Assembly: GCA_023375785.1 (NCBI GenBank)
Contig: SZWC01015123.1
Span: forward strand, 24,173-58,260
Length of the DNA stretch: 34,088 bases
Source of the DNA: Penium margaritaceum
Taxonomy: Eukaryota; Streptophyta; Zygnematophyceae; Desmidiales; Peniaceae
Direction: 5' to 3'
Under the pieces are notes generated by a model that did no database searches, had not been told where the DNA came from, and saw only the letters and a list, made by a program, of their open reading frames with translations. Below, one piece after another: positions 1 to 9,501 of the stretch. The position numbers were made by a program, and so were the translations under genes. Position 1 is the first letter of the stretch. Each line of letters opens with the position of its first letter.

Positions 1-1067
1 GAGGCCGTGCACAAGGCGTACATGTTGTGGGACCAGGCAGCAGGGAGAGTCATCACCTCTAGAGATGTGACCTTCCAGGAAGAGTCACACGGCAAGGGAG
101 AACTGCTGGACCCAGAGAACTCTCCAAAACAGGGAGAGTGGATCGTGCTGCTGGAGGCGGGTGACACACTCCCGCCTAACTGGCGTGGGATGCCAGTGGC
201 CGTAGACAGCAAGGCTGCCGATTCAGGGAGAGCGTCCGCTCAGGCTGAAGCAGAGTTGACATCCGACACCGCTTCAGAGACATCCGAGGCCTCCTCGAAG
301 GCCAGTGGCTCTTCCCTTCCAGCGACCCCTCCTGGGGAAGCACAGTAGCAGCAGCAGCACGAGCAGCCAGGACCAGCACCACTGCGGCGCAGTGAGTACC
401 AAGCACAGCCTGCAAAGTAGTACGACGGAGGGAAGGCCGAGTGGACTGGCCTGAGCTGGTCGTGCCTTGCGTAGGGAGACCCGGCTACCATCGCCGAGGC
501 TCTCTCGCGACCGGACGCCGCTAAGTGGAAGGAGGCGATGGAGAGCGAGCTCGCCTCCATCGAGGAGAACGGACCGTGGGAGCTGGTGGACAGACCACCA
601 AACGTACACGTGGTGGACGTGAAGTGGGTCTTACGCGTCAAACGCAAGCAAGACAATAGCATCGACAAGTACAAGGCAAGGATTGTCGTGAAGGGGTTCT
701 CGTAGAGAGCAGGGTCTGAGTACGATGAGACCTACTCTCCTGTCGCGTCCTTCCCCTCCATCCGCACCTTGCTGGCTGTGGCTGTGGCGTGCAACATGGA
801 AATCCACCAGATGGATGTCAAGACCGCCTTCCTCTACGCGAAGCTTGACAAGGAGATACTAATGCAGGTGCCCGAGGGTGTCAAGGCAAAACCGGGGCAG
901 GTGTGTCGCCTCATCAAGGCGCTCTATGGGCTCAAACAGGCCCCAAGGATCTGGTACAAGGAGATGGACAGCTTCATGGCTGGCCTTGGCTTCTCGCACT
1001 GCCACAACGACCCCAGTATGTATGTGCGTGCGGATGACCAGGGGTTGTTGCTGGTAGTGCTGTACGT
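1..1067 (+). pseudogene. copia 1 pol, 5' part (integrase C-terminus to RT YVDD)
   Basis: This is Ty1/copia polyprotein sequence in one frame, entering from the left edge. The start encodes the integrase C-terminal signature (a tyrosine-rich segment, then ITSRDVTFQEE at about 50-85), followed by a Ser/Ala/Glu-rich linker. RT begins near 490 with the DPATIAEAL and KWKEAM segments, then WVLRVKRK, YKARIVVKGF, ETYSPVA, QMDVKTAFL and LYGLKQAPR. In-frame TAG stops occur at 346, 418, 472 and 703. The one at 703 falls in GFS*RAG, where copia proteins usually have Gln. The frame runs into the hAT element immediately after Leu-Tyr of the YVDD active site and resumes at 4820. The family makes cDNA in virus-like particles; this copy is dead. 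Confidence 0.93.
1060..1067. repeat. hAT target-site duplication, left copy
   Basis: CTGTACGT lies directly before the left terminal inverted repeat. The identical 8-mer directly follows the right one at 4820-4827. It encodes Leu-Tyr-Val of the RT active-site motif. Confidence 0.95.
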
Positions 1068-1081
1068 TAAGGGTGCACACC
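1068..1081 (+). repeat. hAT terminal inverted repeat, left
   Basis: TAAGGGTGCACACC, a perfect inverted match to 4806-4819. The GGGTGCAC core resembles known hAT ends. Confidence 0.93.
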
Positions 1082-1215
1082 GGATCTGATCCGCGGATCT
1101 GGAGTTGGATCCGCATCCGCGGATCGGATCATGGTGGTGGATCCGGATCCGCGGATCCGGATCAGGATCCGCGGATCCTCGGACTCTCGGATCCTTGGAT
1201 CCGTTGGACCGCGGA
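1082..1215. repeat. hAT left subterminal motif array
   Basis: Dense overlapping GGATC/GATCC motifs include four copies of the palindrome ATCCGCGGAT (1089-1098, 1115-1124, 1147-1156, 1167-1176). Subterminal repeats of this kind bind transposase in characterised hAT elements such as Ac. The same role here is inference. The array could also form cruciforms. Confidence 0.8.
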
Positions 1216-1740
1216 TCTGTCATTTTGGTCGTTTTTTTCTTTGGGTGACCCTACGACTTGGGAAAAGGCAATTATCACAAAGTCCATGACTTTGCTCATC
1301 ATCTCTTGTACATCCTCTACTTTCAAATTTCCACCCTATGTTATGGTCCATTGTTGCACCCACAAGTTTCGTCAGATGTTTGTTTGAAAGCCTGCTGTTT
1401 GTTTTTAAGCTTCCACATAGCACAGTACTGATTTTGCTAATCATTGTAATTGCACTTGTGCTCATGACTATGGTGCACTATTTCATTCAATGCATAACTG
1501 TTCAATATGCACGCAGGCATCAAGGTGCACAACTTCATCCATGGCATCAAGGTGTACTTTGTAAACAGATATTAAGTTGCTCCATTCCATTCAATGCATG
1601 AACAGGTCATACATTTCATTTGAGCAAATGGGCAAGTGCATCAAATAGAGCATACACATGTAACATCAATGAAGAGAAAGATGAGCTTTTGTTCTGAAAA
1701 AGTGTACCACAAAATTGCTTTTTGAGATCTCTCTATATTT
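1216..1740. other. hAT non-coding region beyond the transposase stop
   Basis: This AT-richer stretch lies between the left subterminal array and the transposase stop codon. It should hold the 3' untranslated region of the minus-strand gene. I see no conserved coding segment; short open frames here lack recognisable motifs. Confidence 0.6.
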
Positions 1741-4055
1741 CTACGACATCCTCATCCCCACCCGTGTTGTCCCCCCCATCCCCTTCCCCCCCCCCAGGCC
1801 CAATTCCCCCATGTCCTCATCCTCCTCGTCGTTCACAAAAAGGCTCAGCCCTTCCAACTCCTCTGCTGCTGCTCCAACTAGGGACTCCCGAGCCTGTCGC
1901 CAAAGCTCGTTCACACGGTCCTCCTCATCCTTCAACTCCTTAGCCACCACGCCGTGTCGACTGACAGGGAAGTCCCGAAGCGTAGGCTCGTTGATCCAGC
2001 TCTTCATCGTCAAGAGGTTCTCCACGGTTAGGTGGGCCAACGAGTGCCGGAAGTCGGTAATGACATGCCTGCCCAGAGAAAACAAGCGCTCAGAAGGCGT
2101 GGAAGTGCCAGGGACGCAAAAAATGTCCATGCCAAGCAGATAGAACGTGGGAAACTGCCTATGCAACTTGCTGTAGTGCTTCAGAATGTTGGTCTTCGGA
2201 TGCTTCTTCTCCAGCTTGCTCCACCTGTCCACCTCTTCCTCCAGACCCGTCAGCTGCACTTCAGCTGCAGGTGGCGTGAATGGCGTCTCAAACATGTCCG
2301 CCATTGGGTCAGCTAAAGTTGCTAGCAAGAGTGCGTCATCCTCTGCTCTCTGCTGCTCTGCCCGCGGGCGTAGCTGCCGAACGGAGGTAGACGTGGAGCT
2401 CTGCGCTCCAGAAGACCCCTGGCTGTTGTTGACAGCTCCTTCACGCAATGCTGCTGCTGCTCTCTCCTCTGCCTCAGCATGCTCTTGCTCCACCCGATCA
2501 TGGTAGGGACGCATCAGCTGCAGAAGCTTCACCTGCAAAGCTGCTGCCGACCGGATCCCCATGAGACCATGGGTTCTGGTGTAGTAGCGGAGCCTGAAGC
2601 GCGGGTCTGCAGCCGTAGCCAACACATGGCGATCAGTCAGGAGGCGGGCGTACTTCTCCAGTTTTGCAAGTGTGTTCTCCAGCCCCGCCAGCAGGCTAGC
2701 CAACAGCTTCTCCTTTGGATCCAGCTTCCCTGCAACACCCCTTCTCTTGCTTTTTGCCACTGCTGCCTCTGCTTTCACCTGCCATCCTGAGAGCTTGTCA
2801 AACATGGACTCAAAAAACGGGATGACAAGATTGAGGGTGGGGTACTTGCTGCCACTAACGTCGTCAGTGTAAGCCTTGAAAGGCTTGAGAATCACGGTCA
2901 TGAGCACGATGAGGGTCCACTCATCGGAGCTCAGCTTCAGCACCTCACCATCCCGCCCGTACCCGTCAAGCCAGCTTGGCAAAACAGGCTTTAAGTGCAG
3001 CACACACTCCATCATGTCAAGAGTTGAGTTCCAGCGCGTCTCAGTGTCAAGGTGCAACGACTGATAGGTCAAACCCTCAGCCGCGGCACGGTTCATGAGT
3101 GACTGCTCACGAGGCGTGCTGCGGGTTGCAAAAACAGCGATACTGCGTGCAGATGAGATCACTTCAGCGACACTGGGCAGGTTCATGAGGTCATTCACTG
3201 CCAAATTCATGATGTGCCCCAAGCAGCGAATATGCCCTGCCTTAACGAATGAGCAGTCTGCAGCGTGGATGATGTGATTGTCAATCATGGCATCGTTCGT
3301 GCTTTCATTGTCCACGGTCAAGCAGAACATCCTGTCCCAGAGCCCCCAGGATTTCAGGGCCTCGGACAAGACTTCAAACATCCTGACTGCAGTGGGACTC
3401 TCTGGTACAGCCGGGAAAGACAGNGAATTCTCGTTCTGAAGGCGGCTGCAGCGAGAACGATCTGCCTGGCGATGGTCATGCGCCCTGGCATCACAGCTGC
3501 TGGATTGGCGTGCGCGAAAGCCTGCTGCAGCCAGTAGGACTCCATGCTGAGGAAGCTCACGTTTTTGTCCATGACGTGTTTCCAGACGCAAGTGTGGAAA
3601 TACCTCTTGTTGAACACGACGCCGACCGCAGCCACGCCCCTCGCGATGATGGTGTTCTCCTCATTGACGGGCGCACCCTCTTCAGCCTCGACAGCGACAG
3701 CAACCGCCTGGACAGTGGCCTGCTTCAGCGCCTGAGCGGCGGCTTCCTCCTTCAGCCGCTTGTAGATGACGGGGTGCTTGTTCCACATGTGCTTCCACAT
3801 GTTCGATGTGCACCCCTGCTTTGTGGAGTAGTTTTTGGGGCAATGGTTGCACTGCGCACGCGGGTCTTCTTTCGTCCCGGTCTTGGTGAACTCCTGCCAC
3901 AGCACGGACGGCGTGCCTGTCTCTTCCAGATCCTTGCGTTTCTCGCCATGGGACTCGTCAGCACTGTCGTCATCGTCGTCTGAAGCTGGGCGACGCAGTG
4001 TGCCTGACTCGTCCGCGGNACCATCGTCGGCCATGGTGCTAACGGTGGGTGTCAT
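1741..4055 (-). CDS. hAT transposase with BED zinc finger (frame break at an N)
   Basis: The enzyme cuts and rejoins the element ends. Reading from 4055, an acidic, Ser/Asp-rich N-terminus is followed by a BED-type zinc finger (about residues 45-95) with CNHC and HMWNKH as ligands, then a linker. At N3424 the frame changes. The second frame carries the RNase H-like core: TVDNESTND (first Asp), then HIRCLGHIMNL (the conserved Cys/His step). The C-terminal hAT dimerisation region has TSTPSERLFS and ENLLTMKSW. The C-terminus is Gly/Met-rich and ends at a TAG (1741-1743). The break sits exactly at the ambiguous base and needs one extra base (or two fewer), so it is probably a sequence gap and not a mutation. 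A second N at 4019 obscures one residue near the start. Met at 4055 or eight codons later could initiate. The total is about 770 residues. Confidence 0.92.
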
Positions 4056-4702
4056 CTCTGACTGACGACTCGTCAGTCAGAGACGACGACCGACGAGTGT
4101 CGAGTGACCAGCACTCGGAGTGCCCGTCCACGCAAACAACACTCTCAAAGCCACGAATGGAGATCGTGAGAAGACCCCGTCACCGAAAGTTGCGATGCGA
4201 TGGCCAACCCGCGATGATAAGCTTTTTAACCATTTTCCATATTTCATTTCAAAAAACTCTGACACGCGGTAGTTCGTATCCAGAAAACGATTAAACCCTG
4301 CGTATGTTGTACGTAATATCCCACGTAATGAGTGCATTTTAGTATAAACGAATCAGACATGCGCAACGCTCATGGCACCTCATGCTCCCCGAGGTGTGCA
4401 TGTCACGTGCTTTATGCGCACATGTGCAATAGATAGATGAGGTGCAGACAACGCTGACAGATGTCAGATATTTTGCCAGCTAGGCTGCCACCCAAAGCAG
4501 AAGGTGTCACATAGTCAGTGGTTCGGTGCCAAATTTCGGCGCCGCATTGCATTGTATGCGGTCGCCGCACTTACAGGTCATCCACGTCATGACATGCAAT
4601 CGCGCCATGTCCAGGTGCAATCCCCCCGACGCCGGGGATAATGGCCATAGCGTCGGATCGAACTAGACCACCGCTCGATTTTCGCTCCCCCCCCCCTTGA
4701 CG
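4056..4702. other. hAT 5' non-coding and promoter region
   Basis: The sequence upstream of the minus-strand transposase starts with a short palindrome-rich tract (TGACTGACGACTCGTCAGTCA, about 4063-4083), followed by AT-rich DNA. It probably contains the promoter, but I could not fix a TATA box with confidence. No gene was recognised. Confidence 0.5.
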
Positions 4703-4805
4703 AAGGATCCGCGGTTCCACGGATCGGATCCTTAACGCTGATCCGGATCCGCGGATAGATCCGAGATCCGTGGTCCGTAAGTAAGATCCGTGGATCCGTG
4801 GATTT
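4703..4805. repeat. hAT right subterminal motif array
   Basis: This is the counterpart of the left array. GGATCCGCGG-type and GATCCGTGGATC motifs recur, with one perfect ATCCGCGGAT at 4747-4756. It is less dense than the left side, and such asymmetry is common in hAT elements. Confidence 0.78.
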
Positions 4806-4819
4806 GGTGTGCACCCTTA
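4806..4819 (-). repeat. hAT terminal inverted repeat, right
   Basis: GGTGTGCACCCTTA, the exact reverse complement of the left end at 1068-1081. Confidence 0.93.
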
Positions 4820-4827
4820 CTGTACGT
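4820..4827. repeat. hAT target-site duplication, right copy
   Basis: CTGTACGT, identical to 1060-1067. It is followed by GGATGAC, which completes the Val-Asp-Asp codons of the copia RT. Confidence 0.95.
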
Positions 4828-5068
4828 GGATGACCTGATTCTGGCCTCCACCTCCATGAAGGCCCTCGAGGCCCTCAAGGAGAAGCTGCATGGGCGGTTT
4901 CAGATGAAGGACATGGGCGAGCTCAAGTACTACTTGGGCATCGCCATACATCGCAACCGAGCTGTAGGGACCATCGAGCTCAACCAGACGAAGTACATAT
5001 CAGAGGTGCTTTGGCGTTATGGCATGGAAGACGCCAAACCCCTCAGCACTCCTCTCCCCACGAAGTGC

Positions 5069-5567
5069 AATCTCACCTCCGCCCACTCCCCGAGCACGGA
5101 AGCCGAGCGCCGCAAAATGCAGGATGTGCCATACCAGTCTGCGGTGGGTAGCATCATGTATGCCATGGTTGGCACGCGGCCGGACATCTCCTTTGCTGTG
5201 GGGCTAGTCAGTCAGTTCGTGGCCAACCCTGGGCCACTCCACTGGCAGGCCATGAAGCGCATTTTGTGCTATCTCAACAAGACACGGCACATGGGGCTGC
5301 AGTACGGCGGCCTTCAANAATCTCACCTCCGCCCACTCCCCGAGCACGGAAGCCGAGCGCCGCAAAATGCAGGATGTGCCATACCAGTCTGCGGTGGGTA
5401 GCATCATGTATGCCATGGTTGGCACGCGGCCGGACATCTCCTTTGCTGTGGGGCTAGTCAGTCAGTTCGTGGCCAACCCTGGGCCACTCCACTGGCAGGC
5501 CATGAAGCGCATTTTGTGCTATCTCAACAAGACACGGCACATGGGGCTGCAGTACGGCGACCTTCAA
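5069..5567. repeat. 249-bp direct duplication around a single N (likely assembly artefact)
   Basis: 5069-5317 recurs at 5319-5567, separated only by the N at 5318. I see one mismatch (G5310 against A5560). The repeated segment is ordinary RT sequence, present once in all copia elements. Near-identical contig ends on both sides of a placeholder base suggest an unmerged overlap and not a biological tandem repeat. Confidence 0.85.
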
Positions 5568-6158
5568 GGAACAGATCCTTTGCGCCTCAAGTGGTGCACT
5601 AACGCAGATTTTGGAGGCAACGTGGATGATAGGAAGTCCACCTCGGACTTTGTGTGCCTTGTGAACAACGGCGCTGGGTCGTGGGCCAGCCGTAAGCAGG
5701 ACTGTGTCTCCATCTCAACCATAAAAGCTGAGTATGTGGCGCTGTCTGAGGTGTGCAAGGAGACGCAGTGGCTACGTAACTTGCTCGCTGAGATGCACGC
5801 ACCACAGAAGGACGCCACGGTCTTCCACGTCGATAACCAGAGCGCGATGGACACCGCGTTCAAGGACACCCTCTCCAGGTGGACCAAGCACATCGACATC
5901 CGCTATCACTACACGCGCGACCTCGTCGCCAAGGGAGTGGTGGATGTGCAGAACATCGCGACCAAGCAGATGCTCGCGGACTTCCTGACGAAGCTGTTGG
6001 ACAGTGACCCGCACATGGTAGGGGCACGGGGCATCGGGATGGTGAGCGCAGCAGACGAGGGCTGAACGGGCGGCCTATTTCACAGATGGCCGACATTGCT
6101 GGGCCCATGGCCGCAGCAGGAATCTAGCCGCAGATGGACGCAGGTACAAGGGAGAGTT

Positions 6159-6860
6159 TGTTGTGTTCTGTGTATGCCCCTGGTCCAATCAGCGGAAGAT
6201 TTAGACTGGGTATGCACTGCACTTGTAGCGCAAGTCCCCCAGCAACACAAAGAGAGGCTGAGAGAGACAAGGCATCCACTGCTCATCCTTGTGGAGTAAG
6301 TCCCCTTGGTCTACTCTTGGTAGTCTACCTGGTGCATGCTCCTTAGGACAACTTCCTACAGCCTAGTGGGTGAAGGCGTTGTCTCTCAAGCGAGAGGTCC
6401 GGGGTCGAATCCCGCCCGGACCAAATTTTCTTTGTGACTAAAAAGGGCCAAGGAAGCTTCCTAAAAGCCTCTAAGGTCCAAGGTGGATCAAGCGCCACTT
6501 GGCGGTCACAGAGGGTGCCATGTCATCAAAGTTGATGACACTGTCTAGGGTGGCCTTGGAGGGAGGCCCCTCCAAGGAGCCACTGGGAGCACGGACAAGA
6601 GACTATATAAGGCCTGTCATTTGCATGTGATTATATATCATCTCTTACTCTTGAGACTTGGGAGAAAACTAATCCCTTGTTGGCTACCAAGAAAGAGGGT
6701 AAAGAACAAGTGCAAGTGCACACTTTGGTGTGTAGCATTGCCAGTTGGGTGAGAGTTTGGAACACTCTCCGGCCACGGTTGGGACAAGCCAAGTGAACCT
6801 TTCAGTGTGGAAACACCACTCCATGGGTGATCTCTACCTTGGTTGAAATACGAAGGGCGG
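6159..6860 (+). repeat. probable 3' LTR of copia 1 (right end unresolved)
   Basis: About 90 bp after the copia 1 stop, a purine tract (CAAGGGAGAG) precedes TGTTGTG, a plausible LTR start. A promoter-like CTATATAAGG lies at about 6603-6612, followed by a T/A-rich leader-like stretch, as in LTR U3-R regions. No second copy is in the window, so the end cannot be placed; gag of the next element begins by about 6920. It contains no coding sequence. It may be a mosaic, since it carries a tRNA-like segment. Confidence 0.5.
6353..6426 (+). other. tRNA-like segment (SINE head or tRNA pseudogene)
   Basis: A D-arm-like block, GCCTAGTGGGTGAAGGC (6361-6377), fits a Pol III A box. GGGTCGAATCC (6402-6412) matches a B box at 10 of 11 positions, at normal tRNA spacing. 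A T-arm-like hairpin and a GGACCA 3' end follow. The 5' acceptor strand does not pair with the 3' strand and the anticodon stem is poor. It is therefore not a functional tRNA gene. It could be a tRNA-derived SINE head or a pseudogene carried in the LTR. Confidence 0.5.
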
Positions 6861-6946
6861 TCGGCGGTTTGCCTGTCGGCGCCGTTTGCTGTAGACCGTG
6901 GCCAAGTGCGGAGTGACGGTCCTCACTAGGCCCCATCGCCAGCGAC

Positions 6947-7660
6947 GCTGAGATCAGCCGTCTGCTCCGGGAGTTTAACTCCCTGCATATGGGGGAGAGC
7001 GAGATAGTCACTGCCTACTGGCAGTGAGCGGAGGACATCCTTCGTCGTCTCGGGAAATCTGCTCCACCTCCTCTGTCCGCACTCCTAACCATAAAGTGCG
7101 GCGCCACCAGCGCGTACGCGAACGTCTTCGTGCACTACCCCGAGGACGTCCTCTCCACCATGGCGGCCCAGGGCACCCTTATGCCCTGGGCATACGAGCT
7201 CTTCCTCCGCATTGAGGAAGCTCGCCAAGAGTCTGAGCTCCATCGCACACAGGCTCTTGCATCACCTGCCATCGCCTCCCCTGCCGTTGCCTCCGTGGCC
7301 ACCGCCTCCCCTACCGCGGCTACCTCATCGCCTTCGGGGAAGAAGAAGAAAAGCCAGAACAAGAAAGGCAAGGGTCCACCACAATAGCAGCGGCGACAGT
7401 CGTTGACCGGGTCCAACGGTGGTGGCTCGGTCTGCCACAACTGTGGCCAGCTCAGGCACGGGTGGTATACGTGCCCTCTCCCGACGGACGAGGCGCGCGT
7501 CATCGCCACCATTCGTCGCCAGCGGGAGCGCCGTCTTACCTCTGCCGCCGTCGCTGTTTCTGGCCCTGACACTCTAACCTCGTCCAGTAGCTCAGCCAAT
7601 CCAATAGCTGCGCCTGTCCCATAGACACCTGCGCCACAGCAGTAGTACCCGTAGTAGTAC
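6947..7660 (+). pseudogene. copia 2 gag (UBN2-type) with CCHC knuckle
   Basis: This is the capsid/nucleocapsid part. The frame shows SRLLREFNSLHMGESE and a Tyr-Trp segment typical of copia gag. A Pro/Ala/Thr-rich stretch and a Lys-rich patch (about 7338-7372) follow, then a zinc knuckle CHNCGQLRHGWYTC (C-x2-C-x4-H-x4-C) at about 7435-7476. In-frame stops are TGA 7025 and TAG 7385, 7622, 7643, 7652 and 7655. The cluster near 7640 interrupts a Gln/Tyr-rich stretch. The N-terminal gag portion is absent; the sequence left of about 6920 is unrelated. Confidence 0.85.
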
Positions 7661-8240
7661 TTGCCACAGTTGTCAACGCCTCTGCTTCCTCCACCGGCTC
7701 AGTCCTCCTACTACCCGGGCTCCGGCGCCGTCACTCTGCACTCCATCTACACTCCCGGGCCGTCCTCCCGTGAGCGTCAGCTGGAGCAGTTCATCGCGCT
7801 CCAACTTGGCATGCCTCGCCCTCCTCCCCAAAGAAATGCGAGTTGCGTCACCTCCTGTCCTCCTGCCGAGCCCTGCATGACTGAGACTAAGCTGCGGTCG
7901 TGTCCCATTTCTTCATCTGTCTCGTCGTCTCCCGTGGTCTCCTACACCCCCCTCCTTGACAACATTGTGTGGCTTGACGATTGGCAGTCTCGTTTCGCAC
8001 CTCCTTCCACCGCGTCCGCGTCCCTCGCTTGGTGCTATGTGACCGTTAGCGATCTGACGACCCTTGTCCACGACCCTGCTGACACCTGGATCATCGACTC
8101 CGCGGCCACGCATCACATGACGGCCTCTCGTGAGGACTTCAGTATGCTCGGTCCTGTAGGCGATGTCTCCGGTTTCCGCACGGGTTTTGGACAAGTGTTG
8201 CTTGTCCATGGTGTCGGCGTTGTTTCCGTGGTCCTGCCGG
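7661..8240 (+). pseudogene. copia 2 aspartic protease region
   Basis: It continues the gag frame. A Ser/Pro-rich linker leads to TWIIDSAATHHM (about 8088-8123), the copia protease active-site region. Functional family members have DSGA or DSGAS here, so the Gly position is changed to Ala. The frame shifts by one base near 8235, after which the other frame continues with the conserved protease C-terminal segment (LFVHGLKLSLLSVTALD). The enzyme would normally cut Gag-Pol; this copy cannot do so as one chain. Confidence 0.85.
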
Positions 8241-8244
8241 CGAC

Positions 8245-9480
8245 GTCTTTCTGGCCGATGTCCTCTTCGTCCATGGTCTCAAGCTCAGCCTCCTGTCCGT
8301 GACGGCCCTTGATCGCATGAGTATGGACGTTGTGCACTCGCATGGTGTCGGCATTGTGTCGTTGCGTCCGTCTGGTCTTGTCGTACTGCACGCCACTGCC
8401 CGTGGCAACTTGTGGCATGTTCCTCGCCTCTCCTCTTCTCTTCCCGTCTCCTCCCCATCGACCGTCACAGGCCATGTGTTTGTCACCAGTACGCTTTCTC
8501 CTCAGCACACCCACCTCTTGCACCGCCACCTTTGCCACGTCCACTCTGCCACCGTAGAGAGCATGCTCTGCACCCAGCCGGCCAAGGGCCTTGACCCGAA
8601 GACTTTCCCTCTCCCGTGTCTCACTGAGTGAATTGATTGCGCTCAGGGGAAAATGCACCGATCCACGTACCCCTTGTCTTCCTCCCGTGCGCCCGCCCCT
8701 CTCAACCTTGTTCAATCCGACGTCATGGGCCCTCTCCCCACCGAGTCTTTCGGTGAGCATGGCCGCTATGTCCTCACCCTTACGGACGACTATTCTCGCT
8801 ACCGCTGGGTCTTCTGCCTCCGGCAGAAAAGAGATGTCGCCCGAGCCATTGAGGACTGGCTTGTCCTCGCAGAGCGCGAATGTGGGAGCTCTCTTCGCCA
8901 CTTTCGCTCCGATCGGGGTGGAGAGTACATGGGTGAGGCCACGAACTTTCTTGCCTCCCGCGGGATCCACCATGAGATGTCTGCGCCCTACACACCCGTC
9001 CAGAACGGCGTCTCCGAACGGTGGAACCGTACCATGGCCGAAGCCGTTCGCACCATGCGGGTCGAATCCGCTCTCTCCGATGGCTTCTCTTTTGAAGCCA
9101 TGGCCTACATGACCTAGGTCAGGAACCTGATTCCCCACGGTCCCCTTCCCCGCTAGTCCACGCCATACCACCACTGGTGCGGTCGGCGCGCTGACCTACG
9201 CCGGCTCGCGTCTGGGGCTGCGTGGCCATTGTGTGGCTGCCCGCCCCAAAGCAGGGCGACAAGCTCGCCCCCCGCGGACGCCCCTGCACCTTCCTCGGTG
9301 TGTCTCGTCAGTCCAAGGCCTGGCGCTTCTAGGACCCATCCCGACATTACATCGTCGAGTCTCGCGATGCCCTTTTCTTTGAGGACCTATTTCCCCGCCA
9401 CCTCATCCGCTCCGGCTCGTCCATGTCCCTCCCGTGGCATGGGGGAGTGGTGAGTCTGTCCTCCATCCTGTCGCTTCCGG
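8245..9480 (+). pseudogene. copia 2 integrase
   Basis: An HHCC zinc-binding pre-integrase domain (about 8510-8660) has HRHLCHVH and IDCAQGK, but one cysteine position is a TGA (8629). The DDE core follows: the first Asp in QSDVMG (about 8715), the second in RSDRGGEY (about 8910), and the Glu in NGVSERWNR (about 9005-9030). Stops are TAG 9115 and 9154. A frame shift then leads to the C-terminal segment WGCVAIVWLP, CTFLGVS and ESRDALFFED (about 9215-9400), with TAG at 9330 where copia 3 has Trp. The protein is clearly homologous to copia 3 integrase. Confidence 0.92.
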
Positions 9481-9501
9481 GTGACACATCACTTCGTCCC
9501 T

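Larger units (their letters stand above)
1068..4819 (-). mobile_element. hAT-superfamily DNA transposon inserted in copia 1
   Basis: This is a 3752-bp class II element with 14-bp perfect terminal inverted repeats, flanked by the 8-bp direct repeat CTGTACGT at 1060-1067 and 4820-4827. An 8-bp duplication is the hAT hallmark. It carries a single minus-strand transposase gene (4055 to 1741) and subterminal arrays of GGATCC/CCGCGG-type motifs at both ends. Joining the flanks and dropping one duplication copy restores the YVDD codons of the host copia RT exactly. The boundaries are therefore known to the base. The transposase has no internal stop apart from a frame break at an ambiguous base, so the insertion looks younger than its host. 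Confidence 0.96.
4820..6065 (+). pseudogene. copia 1 pol, 3' part (RT thumb and RNase H)
   Basis: The frame interrupted at 1067 continues here. YVDDLILAS is followed by the copia segments GELKYYLGI, QTKYISEVL, TRPDISFAV and KRILCYLNKT. An RNase H domain follows (about 5590-6000), with DRKSTSDF, KAEYVALSE, VDNQSAMD and KHIDIRYHY. ADFLTKLL marks the C-terminus, and TGA at 6063-6065 ends the polyprotein. There are no stops, but a 249-bp segment is repeated around N5318, which breaks the frame. The first RNase H acidic position reads TNADF where relatives have an Asp (TDADW type), so activity is doubtful even without the duplication. It pairs with 1-1067 as one gene split by the hAT element. Confidence 0.92.

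Noticed and set aside
6353-6426. Functional tRNA gene
   Set aside because: The A and B boxes fit, but the 5' acceptor strand does not pair and the anticodon stem is poor.
8113-9174. 353-codon minus-strand open frame
   Set aside because: It lies antisense to the clear copia 2 protease-integrase region and has no domain of its own. It is a shadow frame of GC-rich coding DNA.
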